NCBI GenBank assembly: GCA_028023455.1
Contig: JAQFVV010000157.1
Span: 2,046,001 to 2,110,000, forward strand
Origin: Epiperipatus broadwayi
Taxonomy: Eukaryota; Onychophora; Udeonychophora; Euonychophora; Peripatidae
Direction of reading: 5' to 3'
Length of the DNA: 64,000 nucleotides
The translations under genes and the position numbers were made by a program. A model generated the notes under the pieces. The model saw only the letters and a list, made by a program, of their open reading frames with translations, did no database searches and was not told where the DNA came from. Positions 36,528 through 48,500 of this stretch are shown in pieces (position 1 is the stretch's first letter; the number at the start of each line of letters is the position of its first letter).

Positions 36528-37165
36528 ATATTTAATAAATAATATTTTTGTAGTGTAATTTTCACTATACCACTTTCACACAAGGTAGGGACTGGTTTCT
36601 ATCTGCTTTTGACGCCTTGTGGAGGAGTATATGATCTAGGCCAAGGGTCCCCAACCTTATGCCCGCGGGCATCATGGCACCCGCAGACCATTTTGTGTGC
36701 CTGCCGATATCTGAACACGATAAAAAATTATTTATCTGATACAAATAAATTTAATTTTTTTAATTTCTTATAAATTATTGTATTATATTGTAATCAAATT
36801 ATAGGTCATACTATACTTTTACAGCTAAAAATATAAACGTTAATTATATGTTAAAATTTTATTTTTGAAATAAATATTTTTTTGTACATTATGTGTATTA
36901 TTAACAATATCCAACTATAAATTTACATTGAAAAAATAAATGGTGCCTGCCACCTGGCCGGTATTATAGAATGTGTTCTAAGTGCAAAAAAGTTGGGGAC
37001 CCCTGATCTAGGCCAACTGATGCATGCTGGTTTGGCATCCTGGAGGTCATTCATTATTTTCACATGTCTTTGATCATTAAAAGTAGATAGAAACCAGTTT
37101 CTACCTTATGTGAGAATGGTGTAATGGAAATTATACTAAAGAAATATTATTCATTAAATGGATAA
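36528..37165. mobile_element. Palindromic MITE-like repeat containing a nested hAT insertion
   Basis: The left arm (36528-36610: taataaataatatttttgta to actggtttctatctgctttt) is repeated in inverse on the right (37082-37165: gtagatagaaaccagtttct to taatctctagtctaatt). The arms are about 80 bp with scattered differences. The middle carries the core family text (gatctaggccaactgatgca, then tcattcattattttcacatg). Related left arms occur twice at 55.8-56.3 kb. The hAT element at 36642-37005 split it after it had inserted. Confidence 0.7.
36642..37005. mobile_element. Non-autonomous hAT element, 364 bp, with 8-bp target duplication
   Basis: The left terminus CAAGGGTCCCCAAC and right terminus GTTGGGGACCCCTG are inverse repeats with one mismatch. 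Perfect 8-bp copies of atctaggc flank it at 36634-36641 and 37006-37013. CAGGGG-type ends with an 8-bp duplication are hallmarks of hAT transposons. There is no transposase; it would depend on one supplied elsewhere. The perfect target duplication marks it as younger than the repeat it split. Confidence 0.88.
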
Positions 37166-37254
37166 TCTCTAGTCTAATTAAATGATTAATAAAAATTATT
37201 AATATATTGTACTATATGTTTTGTTTGTTTTAATAGTAAATTTCATTAATTAAT

Positions 37255-37810
37255 TAATTTATACAATTTAATATTTGATTATAACATCAGGCACACAATA
37301 GACTCAAGTCCTGATTTAAGCATGGTCACTGAGAGTTGGTATGTATATAAATACGCTCTAAATTTAAGTGATTTACTTAAGTTTTTTCAACTCTTACTGG
37401 TGAGTGAGTGTGTGGAGATTTATAATGTTTAAGAAATAGCACATTATCGGAGGTTGACTTCCGCTTTAATAATTTCAAATTTTTCAGTGCTTTATAATAA
37501 TAGATTTACATTTATAAGTGGTATAAGTCTAATTGTAGGTGGTTAAAAATGAGACACTATCTTTCTCCTGCAATAGATTAACTAAATTTGTACAATTCAA
37601 TATTTGATTATAACGTCAGGCACACAATAGACTCAAGCTTTAATTTAAGCATGGTCAGTGAGAGTTGGTGTATATACAAATATGTTCTAAACTTAAGTGA
37701 TTCACTTAAGTTTTTTAAACCCTTAATGAATGGACAAGTGCGCGCAGAATTATAATGCTTAAGAAATAGCGCATTATCAGAGGTTGACTTCCGCTCTAAT
37801 AATTCATTAA
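37255..37810 (+). repeat. Two tandem copies of a 329-bp repeat unit
   Basis: The landmark caggcacacaatagactcaa starts at 37288 and 37617, a period of 329 bp. Each copy continues with agcatggtcastgagagttgg, a short palindrome aacttaagtgattcacttaa, and ends near cattatcrgaggttgacttc. The second copy is incomplete on the right. Related units occur at 44.3-44.9 kb. Satellite-like, non-coding. Confidence 0.75.
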
Positions 37811-40800
37811 TTAATTAAATAAAATTCATTTTTATACAAAAAAAAAAATAGTGATATATGATTATTAAACAGTTAAGCAGTATTTACTTTAAACTCTGAC
37901 AACAAAAAGATGCAAGATAAATTTTTCAAACACATTTGGGAATAAAAAGTGTCTGCAGTGTACAAATGCACAGGTTTCTAAATCATCAAAATTTGGAATT
38001 AAATCTTTTGATTTTATTATAAAAGTTGCTGAAACTATTAATAGTGCAAAAACTAAAAGATTTATCATGGTCTGTGTATAAAATAATAAAATAATTTCAA
38101 ATTGTTATGTCTCACAAAATTTTTGATGTTATAAACAAAAATTGTCATATGTATTTTCAAATCAAAAATAATTATTGATTATTTAAATTATTATTGTTAA
38201 GATACACAAAATTTATTTAACTTCAAAGTTAATTTTTATGAGATCAGTTTATAATAGAAATTCCTATTACTACATGTTCAGATTGATCTGATTAATATTT
38301 TGACTGCAAATGAAATAATTCTAGGCACAGTGTAGTAATAGTGAAATAAAAATAACTATAGTCAATAATTTCTTATTTGCACTACTGATTTCATAATAGG
38401 GAAAACATATTTTTGAATTGAACAAGTTCAATTCAACTTACATATGTTATTATAGTACCATGTTTTATTGAAAATCAGTTTAAAACTGAAATATGCCTAT
38501 CATTTTAACTTTTTATTTATTAGTTATGTTATTGTTAAATTAATTATATTTTTCACTTGCTGTAAGCTTTCAATTACTAAACAAAAATATGTCAAAATTT
38601 TTTGTTCATAAATTATTGATCAAAGATTTCATTAACATTCTTGACATCATTTAGTTATACTTTTTTTTTCTTTCTGTAGCCAGATAATAACAAAGATGTT
38701 AAATAAAGGATCCTCATTTATTAATTTTGCATTTAACACATTTTCACATGATTTCACAGTTTAATAATTTTAGAAGAATGTGATGAAAAAGTTTGTTGCT
38801 CCATTTAATGGCAGTTTTATGCATCGGAAGGTCATAAATAAAACTCATTATTAACTCAAAAAAATATGTGAGAGTTAACTATCGTGTTCATTTTTTATAT
38901 TAGGTATTCAATTGCTTTAGAACATTTTGATGTAATAACGTTATGGTATCATCTTCTAAACGTAAAAGAAATGTATTTACAGGTTAAATGTAAAATTAGA
39001 AGTTATCAAAATTGAACAAAATGTAGATCTCACCTGTTTTTTTTTTTAAATACAATGCTCTACTTGAGATCATGATTAGAAATTACAGTAAGCAATAATC
39101 AATGATTAGGTACTCTTTGTAAGAATAGTCGGTGATTGGGTATTCTTTGCCTGTACACTGTACTCTTTACCATCATACACATATCAAATTATTCCAAAAT
39201 AAGGTAATCAATACATTTCATTTTTTCTGTAAAAAGTAAAAAATAATAATAATAATATTTTTCAAAACAGGAAAAGAATATTATTTATCTAAAAAACAAG
39301 CATGAAAAAATTTATTTTGAAAACTGTCTTTAGTTGTAATGTTGTAGCTTCATTTAGTAGTGCAGTGTGACAATATAGACAATCAAGACCTATGGACTCA
39401 TTGCCATTAGTTGTTATCAAGTTATTATAGAATTGCTTTTATTTTTGTCACTAATTTAATTTCTTCCTAAATGTCTGTTTTCTAAATAAATTATATTATA
39501 CTGATGTTTATTTCACAATTCTTGTCTATTTGTCAAATGTATTAATTTCAGGTTTGATTTTAAACTTAGGTTTTTGCTTATTTATTTTTGACTTTTTACA
39601 AAAAAAATGACATTGATTAGTTTTTTAAACATAGTTTGTTATGTGTATAATGGTTCCATTTAAAATTGTAAAAATTCAAAAATACCAATAAAATTTAATG
39701 CAAGTTTATCCAGGTGAAATAACTTCTGGCTATGAAAGCAATTACATTACAAAACACATTTTTATTATTAACCATAAGATAAAAAATTTAAAAAGGAAAA
39801 CTTTTTCAATTTTAAGGCTTTAAAAAATTACTTAAGTTGATCAATAATAAAAGAGCATTAGTTTTTAATTTATAAACTGAAAATTGTGTGATTTTTTCTG
39901 AAGAAATTGTTAAATTGTTTTTAAATTTGAAGATCAGTTGTTAATATATGAATAGGGTATAGTACAATATTTAATTATCTTATTCTTTTTAAAGCTATTG
40001 TAAAAGGGAGAAATAAATATTAACTTTATGGGTTTTTTAAATTCTCAGTTTGGTTTTATTATTTTATTTTTTACTTAAATTTTGGACTTTTGACTAAATT
40101 TTAATAGCACAAATTAAAACTAGTTATAATCAGGAATAAATTTGGGAAAGCTGTATTTTTTTTTAATTTTGTACATCATTTATATTAGTAACATGCCTTT
40201 ATTAATTTGATATTGTCTTTTGATCAGTTTGGTTAAATTTTCAATGTCCATAATGAGTCACATGTGAAAATATTATTGCTGAATATTTTGCTGCATTTGA
40301 AATATATAATTAGTTTTATGTATGGGTGCATATATTATATTAATCAATTATAGCTTAAAATATGGCTTTATAAAATCTGAACTTAATTCTAAAATTCTTT
40401 TTTCCTCCCTAACATTTTACTTCCTGATAATTATATGCAATTTTATTCATAATATTTTTAGTCCATATTTGCAAAAGAATATATTTTCATTTTTTTTATA
40501 CCTAACATGGATTATCTATTTAAACATAACTTATTTTGGTGATTAAAAGATTATTATGAGACAGTGTGATTATGAATTTCATTTATTTATATAGTATTTA
40601 TTTACTTGGAATGCATGTAAATCAAAAAAAGAAATGGAAAGTGTGTATATTCATTTGTAATTTCAGATTTGTAGAAAAAAGTTTATTAGTAATAATGCTG
40701 TTTGTGTCATTTTATCAGGTTATAATATGAACGATAAACACACATCTTTTCCAGAAATTAATTGTGAGAAATAATAAACCAAAATAATTTAGCAAGCTGT

Positions 40801-40872
40801 TTATGAAATAATTTTCAAATGTTTGTGCTATGAAAATTTATTGCAAGTACAGAACTTTTAAGGACTATGATA
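37811..40872. other. AT-rich sequence without recognisable gene
   Basis: Nothing coding. A short imperfect tandem repeat at about 39095-39172 (gattaggtactctttgtaag, then gattgggtattctttgcctg). Confidence 0.5.
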
Positions 40873-40880
40873 ACCTAAAG

Positions 40881-41520
40881 AAGTGATTGTCAATGTTTTA
40901 CACTTCATGTGCCAAGTTTTTCACTTATGGGTTCACATATGCCTTAATATTATACTTTTGTGCTATTATTCTATTTTTATATAAAATATATTATATTATA
41001 GATAAATAATATTTAGTTGTTTTTTTTTTCATCATATATTACCTATTATAGAGAAAATTTAAAGTATAATCTTTAGTGAGACTTTTTGGTCACTTTTGCC
41101 TTCACTAGATTTTTCATGTTTGAATCACTGAATTATAGCTATTTTGTTTGTGATTTTTCCAGTTTCGTTGATGAAAGTAATTTTCCTAAAGAAGAAAATT
41201 GTAAGACTTATAAAATTAATGAAGTTACAAAATCAAAATGAAAAATAAGTTCAGACTTGCTCTGGTTTAATTAATTGAAGTGTCAAATGTATACTCTTAG
41301 AATAAACACAAAATAGTTTTTTTTTTTTTTTTTTTTTTAGTTTCACTCACTGAATTTTTATGGTTTTTTTTTTTTTTTGTATATTAATAAAAAGATTTTT
41401 TTTTTTTTTTGATTTACAATATTAAAATTCACAAGATTTAAATTTTTTATTGCAATAATCAGGGGTTCAGCTCTGCTATGCATTATGTTTGGCACATGAA
41501 TCATAGGTTTACCGTTTCTG
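40881..41520. mobile_element. Decayed hAT-like non-autonomous element
   Basis: The left end aagtgattgtcaatg resembles the hAT consensus CAGTGGTTGTCAA and continues cacttcatgtgccaag. The right end has the inverse, ttggcacatgaatcatagg, ending ccgtttctg. Flanking octamers are acctaaag (40873-40880) and atttaaag (41521-41528): six of eight match and the two differences are C to T. The interior has poly-T runs and no transposase. The boundary assignment rests on this imperfect duplication. Confidence 0.45.
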
Positions 41521-41528
41521 ATTTAAAG

Positions 41529-43136
41529 TCTCAATATGAAAATTGATTTTCAAAATATTTTTAAAAATCGATTTTCTAAATAAGATAGAAAAAGTAATAG
41601 TGCAATAAAAATTTTCATTAATTGTTTTCATGAATTTTTAATTTCATAAAAAATATATCCATATAAACAGAGATAACTTTACATTTTGATGTTGTCGGAA
41701 ACAATCCTGAGGTTAAACATGTTAACCTATAAAGTACCATATCAGTAAACACATAAGATAGGCTCATCTTAAATATGTCTTGTGCGAAAGATCAATTTTT
41801 TTTAGCTGAATGTCAGCTTGCAATCTTATAGAAGTATTTGCTAAAATCCATAAATGGGAGTAGTTTTCGATTGGATTTCACCTTTCCATTATTTGTTTAG
41901 TATGATTGGCATAACAGTTGTTGGTTTTGCTATAAATATTGGTAACATAAAAGATACTGCAGGTCACTTGTCACATATTTTTAGCTTTTAATTATTTCAT
42001 CCAAGCCAAAATTTAGAAGAAATCCATTAAAAATGGGAATGAATTTGGAAGATGTTTAATTTAATATCTATTTTTAATGACCATGTTTTATTTTTAAAAA
42101 AATTTATATGGATAAAAGTTAGTCTCATCATGATTATGAATGCACTAGAGTTATTTCAGTCTTGATGATTTCTGATTGTTATCTAATAGAGTATGTCACG
42201 TTTAAATATATATATATGGATGGTTAGATGTGGTGCCTGTGTTTACATGTACAATTTTGTTGTTTTTTAGTGAAAGATTTTAATAGTCTATTTTATGTTG
42301 TAATTCATCTAGTGATGATGATGGTTCATATTAAAATCTTCAATTTTAAGGCGAATATTCATCATTATAGCTATATATATGTATTTATTATGCACATTAT
42401 GGAAACTTATCTTGTCAGTGTTTCTAATCAAGTGATTAAAGTGCCTAGCTAGAAGGGATATTTTTCCCCTTTAGCGATTGTGATAGCAAAAAAATGAAAA
42501 GAAAAAAGAAAAGTACAAGTTGGCTCATTAGATAACCTGCACCCCTGGGGGAAGTGTTTCCTAGAATTTCTTTTTTTTTTTTTTTTTGATTTAGTTATTT
42601 TCATTTTGTATCCATAGAAACGAAATTCTAATAAAATCTAAAAATTCTTTAAGTCGTTATGCAAAGACATAGTTGTTGTTGTTTTTTTTTAAATGTTTAT
42701 CCAACAATTTAGAATTAGTAATTATTAATTTAGATATGACATAGTAACTTAGATATTACTTGTCTCTAGAATTTGAAAATAAAGTATAAAGCTTTTAAAA
42801 AGTTAATATTGTATAACAAATTCATTTCACATTAAAACCTCATATTTCGAGTTTTATTTAAATTTAGATGTTTTTGTTTTTTTAATTGTAATATATTGAA
42901 ATATTGTTTATAATTTTCTCTTAGTTAATTATTGCTTGTGAGAATGTAGAATAGGTAATGAAACTAGCATAGAAAAAATATTGTAAAGATCAAGTGAAAT
43001 CAATTTACAAAAATCAATAAATTGAGAATACTATGTTCTGTGGGAAGATATGACAAGCTAGTATTGAATATATTAAAATAATAAAGCATCACTTGACTCT
43101 TAGTTCATATTTGTATGTAAAACGGTTTATTTTTAG
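41529..43136. other. AT-rich sequence without recognisable gene
   Basis: No supported gene. If the exon at 43137 is real, this is intron. A 74-codon open stretch (42228-42452) has no recognisable domain. A GC-rich patch ctgcacccctgggggaag lies at about 42538-42555. Confidence 0.4.
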
Positions 43137-43296
43137 ACCAAGTCATGGCTTTTCAGTGACATCTGGAAAAGCGTCTCCTTCCCAAGCACATGAACATTCA
43201 CGTTCGTTGAGAAATTCAAAACACCCACACCCCATGATGCAGCCGCCTAGCAATACAATGCCAGCATACGGTGCCAAGATTATCTGGACTCTTTGA
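43137..43296 (+). CDS. Candidate terminal coding exon of an unknown host gene
   Basis: A pyrimidine-rich acceptor (gtttatttttag, ending at 43136) precedes 157 bases of open frame that are far less AT-rich than the surroundings. The frame ends at TGA 43294-43296. The residues read RPSHGFSVTSGKASPSQAHE, then HSRSLRNSKHPHPMMQPPSN, ending PAYGAKIIWTL. The exon would start in phase 2. An AATAAA lies at 43328-43333. The product would be a proline-, serine- and histidine-rich C-terminal tail, probably disordered. I do not recognise the protein. The opposite strand is also open over much of it, so strand and reality are uncertain. No partner exon was found in the window. Confidence 0.35.
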
Positions 43297-43570
43297 CTTA
43301 CTTAACTCATGTAACATGAATAGTTCCAATAAAGGTGTTTTTGAAATAATCATAAATTTCTGTGCATTGGAGAAATGCTAGAAATCCTATTATTCTGCAT
43401 TAAAACTTATTGTCATCTCTATATCCTAACTAGAATCATTTATATAAGTATTGAGTAATAAATAAGTGGACACAAATGACAATGCAAATAGACTTCTACA
43501 ACTTTTCTACTGATTGCCCTTTTAATAGACAGGCACTGTTTAACGTTATATTTACTCATTGGCCTTTTTT

Positions 43571-43606
43571 TGTTTGTTTGTTTGTTTGTTTGTTTGTTTG
43601 TTTGTT
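43571..43606 (+). repeat. (GTTT)n microsatellite, about nine units
   Basis: Regular tgtttgtttg repeats, ending tgttattg. Confidence 0.92.
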
Positions 43607-44279
43607 ATTGTGCTTACTAAAATAAAGATCAACATGTCCTCTTATTATGGATAATGCAAAATATTGCTTTTCTACCAGAAAAAAGCCAATTAAGGAATAA
43701 AATGATTGTAGGAATCTGCACTATCACAAGATTAATTTATTCACATGCTAATATATATATATATAGTAATTTCTAGTGTCAGAATAAAAGAAGTCAAATT
43801 ATTAATAATATGATGAATAGCTTATGCAATTGATATAATAAAATATAATACATAATTATGCATATTTTTAGTATAGTAATTTTTGTATATAGATGAGAAA
43901 TCACTATTGTTCATGATTAATTGATTTTATAAAAAGAGAATGAATAATGAATTTGTGGTTATTAAAAAGATAAACTTTTTATAAGATTAATATTAATAAA
44001 ATTTAATTGGAACCATATCATAATAAAATAATAATACTCCCTTTTATATATTCACATATATACATTAACATATATTATATATAAGATATTTACAATTTTT
44101 TAAACATTGTTTATACCCCCACCCCACCCCAGTTTACTTACGAGGTGAACTTTGTCTTACAATTTATAATATTAAAAAAAATCTGCCAATTATTATTATT
44201 TTGAATATTATATTCAGAAGTAAATCAATCTTCACAATACACTATTATAATATATATATATATATACTGATAAACACTC
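43607..44279. other. AT-rich sequence without recognisable gene
   Basis: TA tracts, and a C-rich run at 44116-44130 (three C tracts separated by single A). Confidence 0.45.
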
Positions 44280-44880
44280 ACTCTTAAGTAAAGATTTTAA
44301 AGCACAAATAAATTCACTTGTCCTTCAAGTTTATCTAAATGTAAGTCAATCTTTGCTTACCATGCATTATTCAGGGCTTGAGTTATATGCCTAATTTTTT
44401 TTTTAAACAATGTTCAAATTGTACAAACATAAATCAAATTATTAAACAGTCCATATGTGAAAATTGATTTACTTCCGAATATATTACAACAAATACTGCC
44501 TTGCATAAAAAATAAATATTTATCAATCGATTTTAGATTCTAAATTATTGTATGTTAATTGCAGGTGGTTAAAAATGAGATAAATTCTCTGTATTGATTG
44601 AAATATGTTTGCACAATTTGAACATCATTTTTAAAAAAAATCAGGCATATAATAGACTCAAGCCCTGAATAATGCATGGTAAATAAAGATTGGCTTATAT
44701 ATAGATAAACTTGAAGGACAAGTGAGTTCACTTATTCTTAACAATCTTTGTTTTACGGCTGAGTGCCTATCAATTTATATTAAAACAGCGCATGTGGGAA
44801 AATGGAATTACTTCCGAATAAATTACAAAAAATAATGTGTTGTATAAAAAATAAATATTTATCAATGTATTTTGAATATT
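44280..44880. repeat. Direct and inverted copies of the ~330-bp repeat family
   Basis: An inverted unit at 44280-44393 (ending gggcttgagttatatgccta) mirrors 44642-44760 (caggcatataatagactcaa to aacttgaaggacaagtgag). The flanking text acttccgaata recurs directly at 44471 and 44810, a period of 339 bp, followed each time by aaaaaataaatatttatcaa. The landmarks are those of the 37.3-kb tandem. The arrangement is a monomer array with one inverted segment. Confidence 0.7.
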
Positions 44881-45110
44881 GTAAAATAGATTAAAACTTA
44901 TGATATGCTTGTTTATGTGCAAAGTTATCATAATATTTGAATAATCGATTAGTTGAAATACCCCCTCCCCTCTTATTGATTTTCAATCGAAATGAAGAGA
45001 TTGATATATTTATGGATAAAAAACAAAAGTTTGTTGAATAACATTTGAACTTTATTTTGTGATTTAATGAAGTCTAAAAAGACTTTATAAATATAAATTA
45101 TTTTATAAGA

Positions 45111-46308
45111 TACTGTATTACTTGGAATATAAGATGCACTTTTTTCCAAATTTTGATGCTTGGAAACAATAATTTTTTAAGATTTTATTTCCATGGATCT
45201 TTGCTTTATGCTATACATGCACATAGTATTACGATCATTGCCCTGTGTAGAATAGAATGTTAAATCTTTTTTAATCAAAAGAAAAAAGATGTAACCTTAA
45301 ATGTCAATATTTTTTGAATTAATTTTGTAAATAGCTTTAACTCTCAACCAGCTATTTTTAACATTATTTTGCCAACTTTACTATTATTTTATTGAGAAAA
45401 CTACTGAATAATCCATTAGAATTTTTTACAACTAATAATTCAATACAACAATCAAATAAGAACCTGCTTTTGCTCTGATTCGTTGTTTCTTGATCTCTAC
45501 ACAAGAAAGTATCTGTTAATGATTTTGCCGATGCCAATATCTTCAGTTTGATTTCATAGTGAAAACATGTTTTAAAATCTTTTAAACATTTTTTTTTTTG
45601 CAGAAAATATTTGTAAAAATATAAATTATTTTAGAAGAATGATTCAGATTTTAATGGAAAAATTCACTTTTTCATGAAAGCAAATTGAGAAAGAGATCAA
45701 TGATGTATGGCTGCAATTTGTAATTAGATTACAAAAATACATTTTATGTTGATTGCTATAGATTTTTTTTTACCAATTATAAAGAGAAAATTATTTTAAT
45801 TTGAAAAATTATTAATTTGTATTTTAGAAAAGATTTTTAATCAAAAGAAAAAAGATTTTAGCAAAATGGCAATACATATAAAAAAAAATTTTTTTCTTTG
45901 AAAAAAAAAAACATTACAGTATTTACACTGTAAAAAAAAAAAACTTTGTAATGCAAATAATGAGTGTGTTTGCAGTCTTAGAAAGATGTACCTGAAAAAA
46001 TTATCAAAAAAATCTTTCTTAAAATGTTGCATTACTAATTATTTAAATGGCCTAAAGATGATGTACCCTAGTGTGAAGATGAAACTTAGAATTTTCAAAG
46101 TGAAGATATAGAAAGTGAAAGTATGTTTGAAGAAGATTTACAATAAATTAGGAGAGTTTATTGTATTTATATTAGTTCCTATTTAAGTAAATAAAAATGT
46201 TTCTTATTTTTCAATGAAATTATTTTTAATTTTTTTTCCCCAATTTTCCGAGCTTAAAATTCTATTGTCTTAAATTTGAGGATATTTTATAATCAAAATA
46301 ATTTGGTA
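45111..46308 (+). mobile_element. Decayed pogo/Tigger-like DNA transposon
   Basis: The left end tactgtattacttggaata (then taagatgcacttttttcc) matches a widespread animal transposon end. The right end has cttaaatttgaggatatttt, then ataatcaaaataatttggta, its degenerate inverse. Near the right, plus-strand frames read DVPEKIIKK, then FLKCCITNYLNG, then NFQSEDIESESMFEEDLQ and a stop, the acidic C-terminus expected of pogo/Tigger-type transposases (pattern: VP-E-I-KSF-KCGI-NALDG-ED). The DDE core is not recognisable. The class call is mainly from the C-terminus and end sequence. Confidence 0.55.
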
Positions 46309-46484
46309 TTAAATGAACTCTTTAATATTTATATCAAAATAATGGATGCATAATTAATTCTCTTAGCTTGAATTTAAAATTTGCATTAACAATTATCTAG
46401 ATTTCCGTATGGGAAGGGGAATGTAAGGTTATTCATTGATAAATAAAAAGTAAAAAAATAAAAGATTTTTTTAAAAAAAATTCT

Positions 46485-46544
46485 CAGGAATATTGTCATT
46501 TCATAAAAGCATTTGAGCTTAATGCTTTTATGACAATATTCCTG
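46485..46544. other. Strong 60-nt hairpin
   Basis: caggaatattgtcat, then ttcat as a 5-base bulge, then aaaagcatt pairs with aatgcttttatgacaatattcctg across a 7-base loop (tgagctt), giving about 24 pairs. Weaker pairing continues outward. It could be a remnant palindrome or a precursor-like hairpin; no expression evidence is possible here. Confidence 0.6.
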
Positions 46545-48500
46545 CAATTTTTAATTGTTTTATAACAAGTCTAGATTTTTAAGATCTCTGATATTTTCCA
46601 AGAATGGCAAGTTAACCAAGAGGCGATTACTTTGTTATTTTGTACTTTTAATCAGCTATTTACATAAAACTATTATTTTAAAAAATGGTTAAGACTACAA
46701 AAAAATCTGACAAAAAAATTATAATTTAAAAATAAGATATGAAAATGAAAAATATGCCTTCTAACAAATAAATTCTAAATTTAATTATCATGTCATCATC
46801 TGCTACACTACTATATAAAACTATGTATTGGCTTTTTAATCAAATATGAGTTAAGTGAATAATAACAAAATTTTATTCTACAAATGTAATGTTTCCATCA
46901 CATATATATATTTATTTTAATTAACTTAATAATGAAATCAATATTAACAAAATTTTATTCTACAAACATATTTCTGTTGGCTCAGTTGTTATGGATTTTT
47001 TTGGGGTGTGTGTGTTGAATTCTAAATGGAACTTTTTTTTTTTCATTGTTAATTCAAAAATGTGGACATATTGATAGAAACACAGACAGGGCAAGTTATT
47101 AAAAAGAAAGGGTAATCACCATTTCCTGAGCTCACTTTTATGGTTTAAATATGGTGTGAAGGCTTTTTATACATATATTTTATATGATTAACAAAGAAAC
47201 CTATTTTCAAATACTTTTACATAAGTAGAAAATGACATTTTAAATCATTTTGCATATTGTGACAATTTTTTTCCCACCGTATTTGTATCAATTTATAAAT
47301 AAAATGCACATGAATCATGAAATATCTATGTAGATCTAAAAATAGACTAAGAAACTTTTTTTTTTTATTGAGACCTAAGTTTAGTAAAGTCTTGCTGTAA
47401 AAATTCATTATTATAAATTTTACATTTGTGAGATGTTGAAATCATCTTGTTAATTCTTAAATTGTTATTATTGTATTAAAATCACTTCTGACATTCTAAT
47501 GCTAAAAAGTTTCTTCCAAAGAACAAGAGTATTTATGTCAACAATTCATATTTAAGTGGAATACTCCAGGGTTTTTAATTTATCTCCTCACTTTGATTTC
47601 ATGTTTTACTAATGCAGATGAAATTTTATTTTTCAAACATCAATATCAATATGATTATGAAAAATAATACAATGGGAGGGGGGAAGGGAGGTTTAAAGAT
47701 CAATAGTTTTGCAGTTTTTAATTATTATTATTGTAATTTATTTTCAGTTTGGGGAGAGGGGCAGATGATAAATGTAATTATAAAAATTATGGCAAGAAAG
47801 ACTATTTTATTTTAGGATTTACATTGTTAAAATGAAGTTATTTAAATTTATTATTGAACTAATTTTATGAGAATAGTTTGGAAATAACTGAATTATTTTG
47901 TTTGTATTTTATTTAGATCCTTACTGTTTTCTTTCTTATTGTTTATAATGCTGTTACTAAGTCATTATCATGAAAGCATGTGCAAGTTCTGATTTTTTTT
48001 AAAAATTATATTATTAGATCAAAAAATAAATTATCAAAATTCAGATATATTTAAAATATAATTTCTATTTTAAAATAAAAGTGTACAATAAAATTAACAT
48101 TTTTTTTTTTTTTTTTGTATTTGAACTTCTTGGTAAAAAATTCAATTCGTCAATTTAGTTGGTTATCAAATAATTAAATTTTTTATTAATTGTGTATATT
48201 AAATGTATATATTATAAGGATAGCTTGCAATCCTACTGGACCAGCTTATCTTAATCCATATCACCAAATAGAGTCCATTCAAAATTTATGCTTAACCAAT
48301 AAGTTATTGAATATAAGCTTTTTTTTTTTTTTAGCATAGCTATATATGATAAATATTTACTTTATTAAATATATATAATAACAAATGTCGCAATAAACTA
48401 ATTTTTCTTTATATAACAAAAAAAATTAAAATCCCATCTAATGAAGGAAAACAGAATTAAACATTTTAGAAAAAAAAAAAAGAAAAATCATCTAAATATA
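46545..48500. other. AT-rich sequence without recognisable gene
   Basis: G-rich patches at about 47672-47690 and 47751-47763 inside an otherwise AT-rich open stretch (47612-47815) of no recognisable family. Confidence 0.45.

Noticed and set aside
37255-37810. CRISPR-like array
   Set aside because: Only two units of 329 bp without short regular repeats and spacers, and the window is eukaryotic.
45841-46032. Phenylalanine-rich minus-strand open frame
   Set aside because: Antisense of A-rich transposase sequence in the pogo-like remnant.
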